Shown piece by piece: positions 1 through 6,206 of a DNA stretch of 12,123 bases. The stretch spans positions 15,569-27,691 of the forward strand of contig DIHJ01000057.1 of the NCBI GenBank assembly GCA_002420105.1, written 5' to 3'. Position numbers and translations under genes: made by a program. The DNA comes from Nitrospira sp. UBA5699 (lineage in GTDB: Bacteria; Nitrospirota; Nitrospiria; Nitrospirales; Nitrospiraceae). Under the pieces are notes generated by a model. That model ran no database searches. It was not told the origin of the DNA and saw nothing but the letters and a program-made list of their open reading frames with translations. Within the stretch, counting starts at the first letter, position 1. The number at the start of each line of letters is the position of its first letter.

Positions 1-794
1 AGGGCGACGTCAAGGACGTGCTCCTGCTCGACGTCACCCCGCTCTCGCTCGGTATCGAAACGCTCGGCGGCGTCTTCACCAAGCTGATCGAGCGCAACAC
101 GACCGTGCCCACGAAGAAAAGCCAGGTGTTCTCGACCGCGGCCGACAACCAGACCGCCGTCACCATCCGCGTCTTCCAGGGCGAACGCGAAATGGCCAAC
201 GACAACAAGCTGCTGGGCCAGTTCGACCTGGTCGGCATTCCTCCCGCCCCGCGCGGGATGCCGCAGATCGAGGTGACCTTCGACATCGACGCCAACGGCA
301 TCGTCCACGTGTCCGCCAAGGATCTGGCCACGCAGAAGGAGCAGTCGATCAAGATCACGGCCTCCAGCGGACTCAGCAAGGAGGAAGTGGAAAAGCTGGT
401 CAAGGACGCCCAGGCGCACACGGAGGACGACAAGAAGCGCCGCAAGGCCGCCGAGGCCAAGAATCAGGCGGACAACCTGATCTACCAGACCGAGAAGAAC
501 CTGAAGGAACACGGCGACAAGATCGCCGCCGAAGACAAGACGAAGATCGAAGAAGCCGTCACCGCGCTGAAGAAGGCGATGGAAGGCAACGATCCGGACG
601 CCATCGAATCGGCCACCCAGACGCTGACGACCGCGTCGCACAAGCTGGCCGAAGAGATGTACAAGAAGGCCTCGGCTTCCGCAGCCGGCGGTCCGGGGAC
701 CGGCGCCGAAGGCGGCGAGAGCCCGAACGGCGCCAAGACCGACGAAAAGGTCGTGGACGCCGAGTTCGAAGAAGTGGACAAAGACAAGAAGTAA
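1..794 (+). CDS. dnaK: DnaK (Hsp70) chaperone, C-terminal part only (5' end outside window)
   Basis: ATP-dependent cytosolic Hsp70 chaperone that binds unfolded peptides with DnaJ and GrpE. The reading frame is open from base 3 and already inside the gene; 263 residues are present, so the ATPase domain is missing. The visible part starts with GDVKDVLLLDVTPLSLGIET, the hydrophobic interdomain linker (VLLLDV) entering the beta substrate-binding domain. Then come the beta-domain signature around NDNKLLGQFDLVGIPPAPRG and DIDANGIVHVSAKD. A charged helical lid follows (about SKEEVEKLVKDAQ to KLAEEMYKKA), then a Gly/Ala/Ser-rich disordered tail. The end, EEVDKDKK, resembles the conserved acidic DnaK terminus. 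The stop is TAA at 792-794. A terminator and dnaJ follow on the same strand, as in many bacteria. Identity is certain; only completeness is limited by the window. Confidence 0.98.
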   Translation, partial: GDVKDVLLLDVTPLSLGIETLGGVFTKLIERNTTVPTKKSQVFSTAADNQTAVTIRVFQGEREMANDNKLLGQFDLVGIPPAPRGMPQIEVTFDIDANGIVHVSAKDLATQKEQSIKITASSGLSKEEVEKLVKDAQAHTEDDKKRRKAAEAKNQADNLIYQTEKNLKEHGDKIAAEDKTKIEEAVTALKKAMEGNDPDAIESATQTLTTASHKLAEEMYKKASASAAGGPGTGAEGGESPNGAKTDEKVVDAEFEEVDKDKK

Positions 795-813
795 GCTAGA
801 ATACGCAGCGACG

Positions 814-850
814 AGACCGAGCTCCGTGAACGACGGGGCTCGGTCTTTCT
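814..850 (+). terminator. Intrinsic terminator between dnaK and dnaJ
   Basis: Bases 814-826 pair with 834-846 (core GACCGAGC at 815-822 with GCTCGGTC at 838-845, plus one G-T wobble), leaving a 7-nt loop. The 3' side runs into TCTTTCT, a short imperfect T tract. It lies 20 bp after the dnaK stop and about 30 bp before the dnaJ start. It probably ends or attenuates dnaK transcripts, so dnaJ would depend on read-through or an unseen promoter. Confidence 0.75.
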
Positions 851-877
851 GCACTGAACAGGAAAGCACCGCCGACC

Positions 878-1996
878 GTGTCAAAGCGCGACTACTATGA
901 AACCCTCGGCGTGGACCGCAACGCGTCGGACGAAGAGCTGAAGAGGGCCTACCGGAAACTGGCGCGCCAGTACCACCCCGACCTCCAGACCGGCGACCAT
1001 CAGAAAAAGCAGTCCGAAGAAAAGTTCAAGGAAATCAACGAAGCCTACGAGCATCTCAGCGACCAGGAAAAGCGCAAACGCTACGACATGTTCGGCCATG
1101 CCGGCGCCCAGGGCGGGCCCGGATTCGAGGGCTTCGACTTCGGCCGCGGCGGCGGATTCGGCGACGTCTTCAACGACATCTTCGAAGACTTCTTCGGCGG
1201 CCAGCGCGGCGGATCCCGCGCCGAACGCGGCAACGACCTCCAGTACAACCTCGAAATCACGTTCGAAGAATCGGTCTACGGCAAGGACGCCAAGCTCAAG
1301 ATTCCCCGGTGGGAATCCTGCGCCGACTGCGGCGGCACCGGCGCGAAATCGGCCGCGTCCGTCAAGACCTGCCCGAGCTGCAAAGGCGCGGGGCAGATCC
1401 GGCTCCAACAGGGCTTCTTCAGCATCAGCCGGCCCTGCGGCCAGTGCGAGGGCGCGGGCAAGGTCGTCACGGAACCCTGTCCGGCCTGCCAGGGCCGCCA
1501 GCGCACCTACAAGGAACGGACCATCGCCGTCCATATTCCGGCCGGTATCGAAACCGGCATGCGGCTGCGTCTTTCGAACGAAGGCGAACACGGGGTCAAC
1601 GGCGGCCCGCCGGGCGATCTCTACGTCGCCATCACCGTCAAGCCGCACCCGATCTTCACGCGCAAAGGCAACGACATCCTCTGCGACGTCCCGATCAACT
1701 TCGTCACGGCCGTTCTCGGCGGCAAGATCGAAGTGCCGACGTTGAAAGGCACGACCGTCATGAAGGTGCCGCCCGGCACGCAGCCGGATAAAGTCCTCCG
1801 CCTGAAGGGCCTGGGGATTCCCAGCCTGAAGGGACAGACCACCGGCGACCAATTGTTCACGATCAAGGTGCAGATTCCGACCAAGCTGACGGCGAAGCAG
1901 AAGGACCTGCTCATGGAATTCGCCAAGGAGAGCGGCATGTCCATGGAGCCGGACGGCGACGGGTTCTTCGACAAAATGAAGACGTTTTTCGAGTAG
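878..1996 (+). CDS. dnaJ: Chaperone DnaJ (Hsp40, type I)
   Basis: Co-chaperone that stimulates DnaK ATPase activity and delivers unfolded clients. At 372 residues it has normal length for the family. Domain order is: J-domain (about 4-70) with the HPD tripeptide at 33-35; Gly/Phe-rich linker (about 78-112); zinc-binding domain; and C-terminal beta-sandwich client-binding domains to the end. The cysteine pairs are Cys148/151, 165/168, 187/190 and 201/204. The first three fit CxxCxGxG; the fourth reads CPACQGRQ, with Gln where the last Gly is expected. The start is GTG at 878, preceded by AGGAAAG at 860-866; the protein begins SKRDYYETLGV, as expected for DnaJ. Only 35 bp separate it from rsmE, suggesting co-transcription. 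Confidence 0.98.
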   Translation: MSKRDYYETLGVDRNASDEELKRAYRKLARQYHPDLQTGDHQKKQSEEKFKEINEAYEHLSDQEKRKRYDMFGHAGAQGGPGFEGFDFGRGGGFGDVFNDIFEDFFGGQRGGSRAERGNDLQYNLEITFEESVYGKDAKLKIPRWESCADCGGTGAKSAASVKTCPSCKGAGQIRLQQGFFSISRPCGQCEGAGKVVTEPCPACQGRQRTYKERTIAVHIPAGIETGMRLRLSNEGEHGVNGGPPGDLYVAITVKPHPIFTRKGNDILCDVPINFVTAVLGGKIEVPTLKGTTVMKVPPGTQPDKVLRLKGLGIPSLKGQTTGDQLFTIKVQIPTKLTAKQKDLLMEFAKESGMSMEPDGDGFFDKMKTFFE

Positions 1997-2031
1997 CGCC
2001 GCCGGACTCACCCACAGGACGCCGCTCACCT

Positions 2032-2772
2032 ATGCCGACCTTCTTCGTGGGGTCAGAGGCCGTCGCTCCCCCGACCGTCCGCATCTCGGGCCCTCTCCTC
2101 CGCCATTTGAAAGACAGCCTGCGCCTGCAGCCGGGAGACTCCCTCACCGTCACCGACGAACGACGGCGGCGATACCGCACCACCGTCGTCACCGTGACGG
2201 ACCGGCTGCTCGAAAGCCGGATTCTCGACCAGACCGAGGCCCCCCCGCGAAGCAGTCCGTCGCTGATCCTCGCGCAAGCCCTGCTCAAGGGCGAAAAGAT
2301 GGATTGGGTGATTCAGAAGGCGACGGAACTTGGCGTGGACCGGATCGTCCCGCTGCACGCCAGGCACAGCGTCGTGAGACTCCAGGCCGACCGGATCGAC
2401 CATCAGCGGGAGCGATGGCAGCGCATCGCGCTGGAAGCGGCCCAGCAGTCCGAACGCTGGACGGTCCCGGAGATCGACGAACCGGCCACGCTTCCTCAGT
2501 TACTCTCCCGCCATGCGGCCTGCGCCGCCAAATTCCTGCTGGCCGAGCGAGCGACCGGCCCATCGTTGAATGCGATTCCGCTGCCGGTCGGCCCGGACAA
2601 GAGCCTGATGCTGGTGATCGGCCCGGAAGGGGGATGGGATCCGGAAGAACTGCGCCTTGCCGCTGAACAGGGCTGCGGGACCGCGACGCTGGGCCGGAGG
2701 ATTCTCCGGGCGGAAACGGCGGCCATCGCCGCGATCAGCATCGTGCAGGCCAGATTGGGAGAGTTGGGATAG
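2032..2772 (+). CDS. rsmE: 16S rRNA m3U1498 methyltransferase RsmE
   Basis: SAM-dependent SPOUT-class methyltransferase that N3-methylates U1498 of 16S rRNA in the 30S subunit. The 246-residue length is typical. An N-terminal RNA-binding (PUA-like) part spans about 1-70. The SPOUT domain follows, with QKATELGVD (95-103) and EAAQQSER (135-142). The knotted SAM-binding motifs are IGPEGGW (196-202) and LGRRILRAETA (220-230), which are diagnostic for RsmE. The ATG at 2032 gives the expected N-terminus; the ribosome-binding site is weak (CAGGAC about 15 bp upstream). It follows dnaJ closely, a common linkage. The TAG stop at 2770-2772 lies 3 bp from the stop of the convergent Ycf48-like gene, with no convincing terminator between them. 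Confidence 0.96.
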   Translation: MPTFFVGSEAVAPPTVRISGPLLRHLKDSLRLQPGDSLTVTDERRRRYRTTVVTVTDRLLESRILDQTEAPPRSSPSLILAQALLKGEKMDWVIQKATELGVDRIVPLHARHSVVRLQADRIDHQRERWQRIALEAAQQSERWTVPEIDEPATLPQLLSRHAACAAKFLLAERATGPSLNAIPLPVGPDKSLMLVIGPEGGWDPEELRLAAEQGCGTATLGRRILRAETAAIAAISIVQARLGELG

Positions 2773-2775
2773 TCC

Positions 2776-3741
2776 TCAGCGCCCGATCTTCAGATGGACG
2801 ATCGTGCCTTTTTCGCCGCTGGCCCAGGCCTGGGCCGGATCGGGAAAAGAGAGGTTGAAGAGGGACACCTTGGCGATCGACCCGTGCTCCTGCCAGGTAA
2901 ATCCGCCGTCGGTGGTGCGATAGAGCATGCCCCGTTCGCCGACGATCCAGCCGGTTTGCGGATTGGTAAACCGCACGTGGAGCAGATCGGTCAGCTTCGT
3001 GCAGGTGCGCGAACAGGGCAGCGTGCGATCGATCCAGGTCTGCCCCCCGTCCGTCGTGTGAAACAACGCCCCGGCATTGCCCACCGCCCAGCCGGTCGAA
3101 GCATCGATGAAATAGACGTCGAAGAAGGTCACGCCGCCCAGCGATTCCCGCACCGACCAGGTCGCGCCGCCGTCGTCGGTCACCAGAACCGTCCCGACCG
3201 CGCCCACCGCCACCCCGTGCCGTTCCGAAGTGAAGTGCACCGCATAGAGCGCGGCGTTCGTCTGGCTGGATTGTTCCGACCAGCTTGCGCCGCCGTCCTT
3301 CGTGTGGAGAATCGTGCCGCTTCCCCCGACGATCCATCCCAGTTTCGGGGAGGCGAACGTGACGCCGTAGAGCGGGACCTGCGTATCGACCGGTTGGGGG
3401 ACCCAGGTCTCCCCCCCGTCACGGCTCATCCGGATAGTCCCGTTGGCGCCGGTCGCCCAGCCCTGCTTGTCGTCGAGGAAAAAGACGTTGGTGAGGAGCA
3501 CCGACGGGCCGCCGGAGATTTTCTTCCAACGCTTCCCCCCGTCGACGGTTTTGAGAATCGTGCCGCCGGAGCCGACCGCCCAGCCGAGTTGCGGGGACCG
3601 GAAATGGAGCCCCAAGAGCGTCGCTTCGGAATGCGTCGCTTGGACCGTCACGGCGAGCGGCGGCTCCGCCGCGCCCAGCGGACCGACCGATAGGACGGCG
3701 GCGAGGATGAACGTGGCGCCGTACCGGGACCCGCGCATCAT
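2776..3741 (-). CDS. Exported Ycf48-like seven-bladed beta-propeller protein
   Basis: 321 residues starting at ATG 3741; a second ATG at 3738 is equally possible. A signal peptide is clear: basic MMRGSRYG, a hydrophobic core to about residue 20, and likely cleavage near GAA-EPP (about 23-26). The rest is seven repeats of about 41-47 residues of the Ycf48/BNR-like type. Each has a strand such as LGWAVGSGGTIL followed by an Asp-box-like DGGxxW at 67-72, 108-113, 149-154, 190-195, 231-236 and 278-283. The seventh repeat stops at GTIVHLKIGR without DGGxxW, as expected for a blade closing the ring. A small insertion between blades 5 and 6 carries CSRTC (Cys243, Cys247). Ycf48 itself helps photosystem II assembly; relatives in non-phototrophs have no settled role. 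The start overlaps the upstream IPT-protein stop by 4 bp (ATGA), so the two are probably translationally coupled. The fold is confident, the function unknown. Confidence 0.92.
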   Translation of the reverse strand: MMRGSRYGATFILAAVLSVGPLGAAEPPLAVTVQATHSEATLLGLHFRSPQLGWAVGSGGTILKTVDGGKRWKKISGGPSVLLTNVFFLDDKQGWATGANGTIRMSRDGGETWVPQPVDTQVPLYGVTFASPKLGWIVGGSGTILHTKDGGASWSEQSSQTNAALYAVHFTSERHGVAVGAVGTVLVTDDGGATWSVRESLGGVTFFDVYFIDASTGWAVGNAGALFHTTDGGQTWIDRTLPCSRTCTKLTDLLHVRFTNPQTGWIVGERGMLYRTTDGGFTWQEHGSIAKVSLFNLSFPDPAQAWASGEKGTIVHLKIGR

Positions 3742-5447
3742 TGATTGGTGCTGGCGTCCGGACGATTGCTGTTGAAATAGCTCGGATCCGGCATGCCCTT
3801 CGCTTCGATCGTGAAGGTGCCGGCCTCGAGGGTCAGCCATTTCTTCGGCGTACAGCAGGTGCCGTCGGGAAGCACGTCCCAGGACCCCCGCCGAACCACC
3901 AGCGGACCGGTCGCGAGATTGTCGTAAAACTGGCCCTTCTTTCCGATGCCGTACAGATTGCGATGGGGCACTTTGACGACGATCTCGTTGTCCGTCCAGG
4001 ACTGCACCAAGCCCGCCGTGCCGTTGAACAGCACTTCGGTGCGCGAGACGTTCGACAGCACCGTGTCCGCCGCTTCCGGTTCGTTGATTTCCACGTCTTC
4101 ACGCCGCTTGTAGGCCTTCTGGTTGATCCCGAGATACGCATGCTCCGCCGTCTTCAGAAAGGACCCGAACCCCGAACCTTTGATCGTCACGATATCGTCC
4201 AATCCCGCAGACTTGGGCGTATAGGATTCGATGGTCGGCGTCACCAGCGTGAAGTTGCCTGCCTGAATCGGCACGACCGTTTTCTCGGCGCAACAGGACC
4301 CGTCGGGATTGGCCTTCGTGGCGCTGCGATACACGACGATCGGTCCGCTCTTCGCGCTGAAGGGCACCCAGACGTCGATCCGTTCATCCTGCCAGCGATA
4401 GATCACCGCCGGGACGCCTCCGATTTCGACGCGATTCTCGCCCGTATTGAAATCCGCGAACGCGAAGGGACTCTTGCCGCTCTCCGAATAGAACCCGAAA
4501 TGCTCGCCGCGGATTTTCAGCAGCGTGCCGATCGGCGCAGCCGCCGGGACGACCTCCTTGGCGACCGGCACGTGCACCGTGAAGTTACCGACCGTGCGTT
4601 CACGGCCCTGCGCCTTGAGCACCACCGGGCCGGACTCTGCGCCGAGCGGGAGATGCACGACGATCGTGCTATCGGTCCACTGGGCGACAGGCGCCGGCTG
4701 ACCGCCGATCGTCACCCCGTCGCCGGCGGCCTTCGCCGCGCCGAAGCCCTGGCCGAACAACACCACTTTGGTCCCGACCGGGCCGCTGACCGGATCGACC
4801 CGGATGCTCGGAATCAGTTTGAGCGGAACCGCATTGCTCACCGTGTGGCGGACCGGCACGCAACAGGACCCGTCCGGCAGCGGATCGGACGAGGCCAAGC
4901 GGACCGCGATGTCCCCGGACGTCGCATTGGCCGGAACCTCGACCTCGATCCGGTCGTCCTTCCAGCGCCGGGGCCGGACGACCAGATTCCCGACGATGAC
5001 TTCGTTGACGCCGAACATCGTATTGGGATCGCGCGGGCCGGCCGTCAGGCCGAAATGCTCGCCGAGAATTTCAATCGTATGACCCGGCTCGATTTCCTGG
5101 GGATTGATGGAATGGATTTTCGGATAGACGACCGTAAACGTGCCCGCCGGCAGCTTCTTCTTCCCGATCAGGACTTCGACCGGACCGGTCTGCGCCGTCG
5201 ACGGCACCTTCACTTCGACGACATCGGACTCCCACCGCTGAATCAGGGCGGGCACGCCTCCGAACGTGACGCGGTTGACTTGCGCGGACTTGAACGTTCC
5301 GAGCCCTTTGCCGACGATCGACACCGTCGCGCCGGGAACGCCGGTCGCCGGCTGCACCGTCACGGTGGACGGTACCGCCGCCAGCACCTCGAATCCCCCC
5401 CACGTCCAGAGGAGGACGGCTGCGACTGTCATGATCCAATTCTTCAT
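3738..5447 (-). CDS. Secreted IPT/TIG-repeat protein with PDG(S/T)CC loops
   Basis: 569 residues, hypothetical, function not recognised. The frame is open further upstream to 5600, but ATG 5447 is chosen. It has GGAGG at 5458-5462 (10-nt spacing) and begins a classic signal peptide, MKNWIMTVAAVLLWTWGG, cleaved near residue 24. The body is five immunoglobulin-like IPT/TIG repeats: about 25-107, 108-212, 213-292, 293-402 and 403-551, with a short tail. Repeats 1 and 3 are short. Repeats 2, 4 and 5 are longer and each carries PDGSCC or PDGTCC in a loop before the last strand (Cys195/196, 385/386, 531/532). Conserved repeat features are G-x-G-F/L-G, a W between strands (QRW, RRW, AQW, YRW, QSW) and V-x-V-P. 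No lipobox, transmembrane anchor or catalytic domain is seen. It heads a two-gene operon with the Ycf48-like propeller, suggesting an extracytoplasmic binding or scaffold role (inference). Confidence 0.9.
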   Translation of the reverse strand: MKNWIMTVAAVLLWTWGGFEVLAAVPSTVTVQPATGVPGATVSIVGKGLGTFKSAQVNRVTFGGVPALIQRWESDVVEVKVPSTAQTGPVEVLIGKKKLPAGTFTVVYPKIHSINPQEIEPGHTIEILGEHFGLTAGPRDPNTMFGVNEVIVGNLVVRPRRWKDDRIEVEVPANATSGDIAVRLASSDPLPDGSCCVPVRHTVSNAVPLKLIPSIRVDPVSGPVGTKVVLFGQGFGAAKAAGDGVTIGGQPAPVAQWTDSTIVVHLPLGAESGPVVLKAQGRERTVGNFTVHVPVAKEVVPAAAPIGTLLKIRGEHFGFYSESGKSPFAFADFNTGENRVEIGGVPAVIYRWQDERIDVWVPFSAKSGPIVVYRSATKANPDGSCCAEKTVVPIQAGNFTLVTPTIESYTPKSAGLDDIVTIKGSGFGSFLKTAEHAYLGINQKAYKRREDVEINEPEAADTVLSNVSRTEVLFNGTAGLVQSWTDNEIVVKVPHRNLYGIGKKGQFYDNLATGPLVVRRGSWDVLPDGTCCTPKKWLTLEAGTFTIEAKGMPDPSYFNSNRPDASTNQ

Positions 5448-5457
5448 AACGGACAGG

Positions 5458-5462
5458 CCTCC
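5458..5462 (-). promoter_or_regulatory. Ribosome-binding site of the IPT-repeat gene
   Basis: GGAGG on the minus strand, 10 nt before ATG 5447. It decides the start: the in-frame codons further upstream (to 5600) lie partly upstream of the predicted transcription start and would bury the signal peptide. Confidence 0.7.
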
Positions 5463-5517
5463 GATATCGCTGAACGGGAGAATATCTGACCCCTGCGTGG
5501 CACGAGAACCCCACGCA
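5463..5517 (-). promoter_or_regulatory. Structured 5' leader of the IPT/Ycf48-like operon
   Basis: Two potential hairpins lie in the roughly 115-nt untranslated leader. TGCGTGG at 5511-5517 (minus-strand sense) pairs perfectly with CCACGCA at 5494-5500 around a 10-nt loop. Nearer the gene, GATAT/ATATC arms (about 5482-5486 and 5463-5467) fold immediately before the GGAGG ribosome-binding site. A role in translation control is inference; the arms themselves are visible. Confidence 0.35.
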
Positions 5518-5570
5518 CGAGCATCGGACAGGGAAAACGGGGGTACAACGTGAAGCGAAGGGACGGTCGG

Positions 5571-5600
5571 ACTATAACAAGCGGTTTTTTCAGGTGTCAA
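5571..5600 (-). promoter_or_regulatory. Sigma70-type promoter of the IPT/Ycf48-like operon
   Basis: On the minus strand, a perfect -35 box TTGACA (5595-5600) and a -10 box TATAGT (5571-5576, 5 of 6 consensus) are separated by 18 bp. The predicted start is near 5564, giving a leader of about 117 nt. It is the best promoter in the window and shows that the two-gene operon can be expressed independently of ridA upstream. Confidence 0.75.
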
Positions 5601-5617
5601 GCCGGAGAACCGGCGCC

Positions 5618-5640
5618 GGCCGGCCGTTTTCCCGCCGGCC
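5618..5640 (-). other. GC-only hairpin downstream of ridA, possible weak terminator
   Basis: On the minus strand GGCCGGC (5634-5640) pairs with GCCGGCC (5618-5624) around a 9-nt loop containing AAAA. It starts 6 nt after the ridA stop, inside a stretch (5601-5646) made almost wholly of CGG/CCG units. No T tract follows, so it is not a canonical intrinsic terminator. It may act as a 3' stabilising structure. Confidence 0.3.
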
Positions 5641-5646
5641 CGCCGG

Positions 5647-6105
5647 TCAGGAAACGGCGAGGATCGTTTCGATCTCCACGGCGGCGCGACGCGGCAGTTC
5701 GGCCGCGCCGATGGCGACCCGCGCGTGCCGGCCCGCCTCGCCGAAAATGGCGACGAGCAGGTCCGACGCCCCGTTCAGGACTTGCGGTTGATCGGTGAAC
5801 CCTTCCGCGGATGCCACGTGGCCCACGACTTTAACGACACGGACGATGCGATCGAGGCTGCCGAGTTCCTGCTTGGCGATGGCCAGCGCGTTCAGGATGG
5901 CCACCCTGGCGGCCTCCATCCCCTGCGGCACCGTCAGTTCGCGTCCGAGCTTGCCGGTAAAGGCCAGCTGGCCGTTCTGCATCGGCAGCACGCCCGACAG
6001 GAACAGCAACTCGCCGGCCCGCACGGCCGGAACGTATGTGGCGACCGGTTTCGGCGCCTGCGGCAATTCCAATCCCAGCTCTTTCAACTTCTCTTCGTAT
6101 CCCAT
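5647..6105 (-). CDS. RidA/YjgF/UK114-family protein (about 150-residue subgroup)
   Basis: 152-residue cytosolic protein of the RidA superfamily, whose best-known members are trimers that hydrolyse reactive 2-aminoacrylate and other enamine/imine intermediates. Visible family features are the first strand LLFLSGVLPM (33-42) and a TGKLGRELTVPQG segment. They continue with the helix AARVAILNALAIAKQELGSLDRIVRVVKVVGHVAS and the C-terminal block HARVAIGAAELPRRAAVEIETIL. The Arg of that block (Arg129) matches the substrate-carboxylate-binding Arg of RidA, and VEIE matches its conserved Glu region. It is about 25 residues longer than classical RidA (about 128). It therefore belongs with the longer subgroup, whose substrate is not established, so the symbol is left blank. 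ATG 6105 is supported by AGAAGGA about 8-14 nt upstream. It lies downstream of deoB behind a G-run leader. Confidence 0.92.
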   Translation of the reverse strand: MGYEEKLKELGLELPQAPKPVATYVPAVRAGELLFLSGVLPMQNGQLAFTGKLGRELTVPQGMEAARVAILNALAIAKQELGSLDRIVRVVKVVGHVASAEGFTDQPQVLNGASDLLVAIFGEAGRHARVAIGAAELPRRAAVEIETILAVS

Positions 6106-6106
6106 T

Positions 6107-6194
6107 CCCTATCCTTCTTGTTACCCCTATCCCTTTATCCCGTTCCCCCTCTTTACCCCTTCTACCCCCCTATCCCCCTTTTTATCCCTATCCC
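6107..6194 (-). repeat. G-run (degenerate GGGATA-like) leader between deoB and ridA
   Basis: On the + strand this is a pyrimidine tract of imperfect CCCTAT-like units; on the transcribed sense strand it is purine-rich. Runs of three or more G lie at 6192-6194, 6186-6188, 6174-6178, 6165-6170, 6156-6159, 6145-6149, 6139-6141, 6131-6133 and 6124-6127. All spacers are 3-7 nt, so the stretch repeatedly satisfies the G3+N1-7 quadruplex pattern. A further run at 6107-6109 abuts the ridA start. It fills most of the 101-bp gap and differs sharply in composition from its surroundings. Confidence 0.75.
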
Positions 6195-6206
6195 TCACGA
6201 TTCCTC

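Noticed and set aside
881..2029. 382-codon - strand frame antisense to dnaJ
   Set aside because: Its composition is low-complexity Ala/Arg/Glu and it exactly shadows a certain dnaJ.
2784..2813. Possible rsmE terminator: CGATC/GATCG arms before five T
   Set aside because: Only a 5-bp stem with an 11-nt loop and a 4-nt gap before the T run; too weak to call.
3742..3840. Upstream extension of the Ycf48-like gene to an ATG at 3840
   Set aside because: It would put 33 polar residues before a clear signal peptide and overlap the IPT gene by about 100 bp; the ATGA overlap start explains the layout better.
3741..5489. Long open frame of 582 codons on the + strand, antisense to the IPT-repeat gene
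   Set aside because: The translation is Arg/Asp/His/Gly-rich with no recognisable domain; it mirrors the codon bias of the real gene on the other strand, as is usual in GC-rich DNA.
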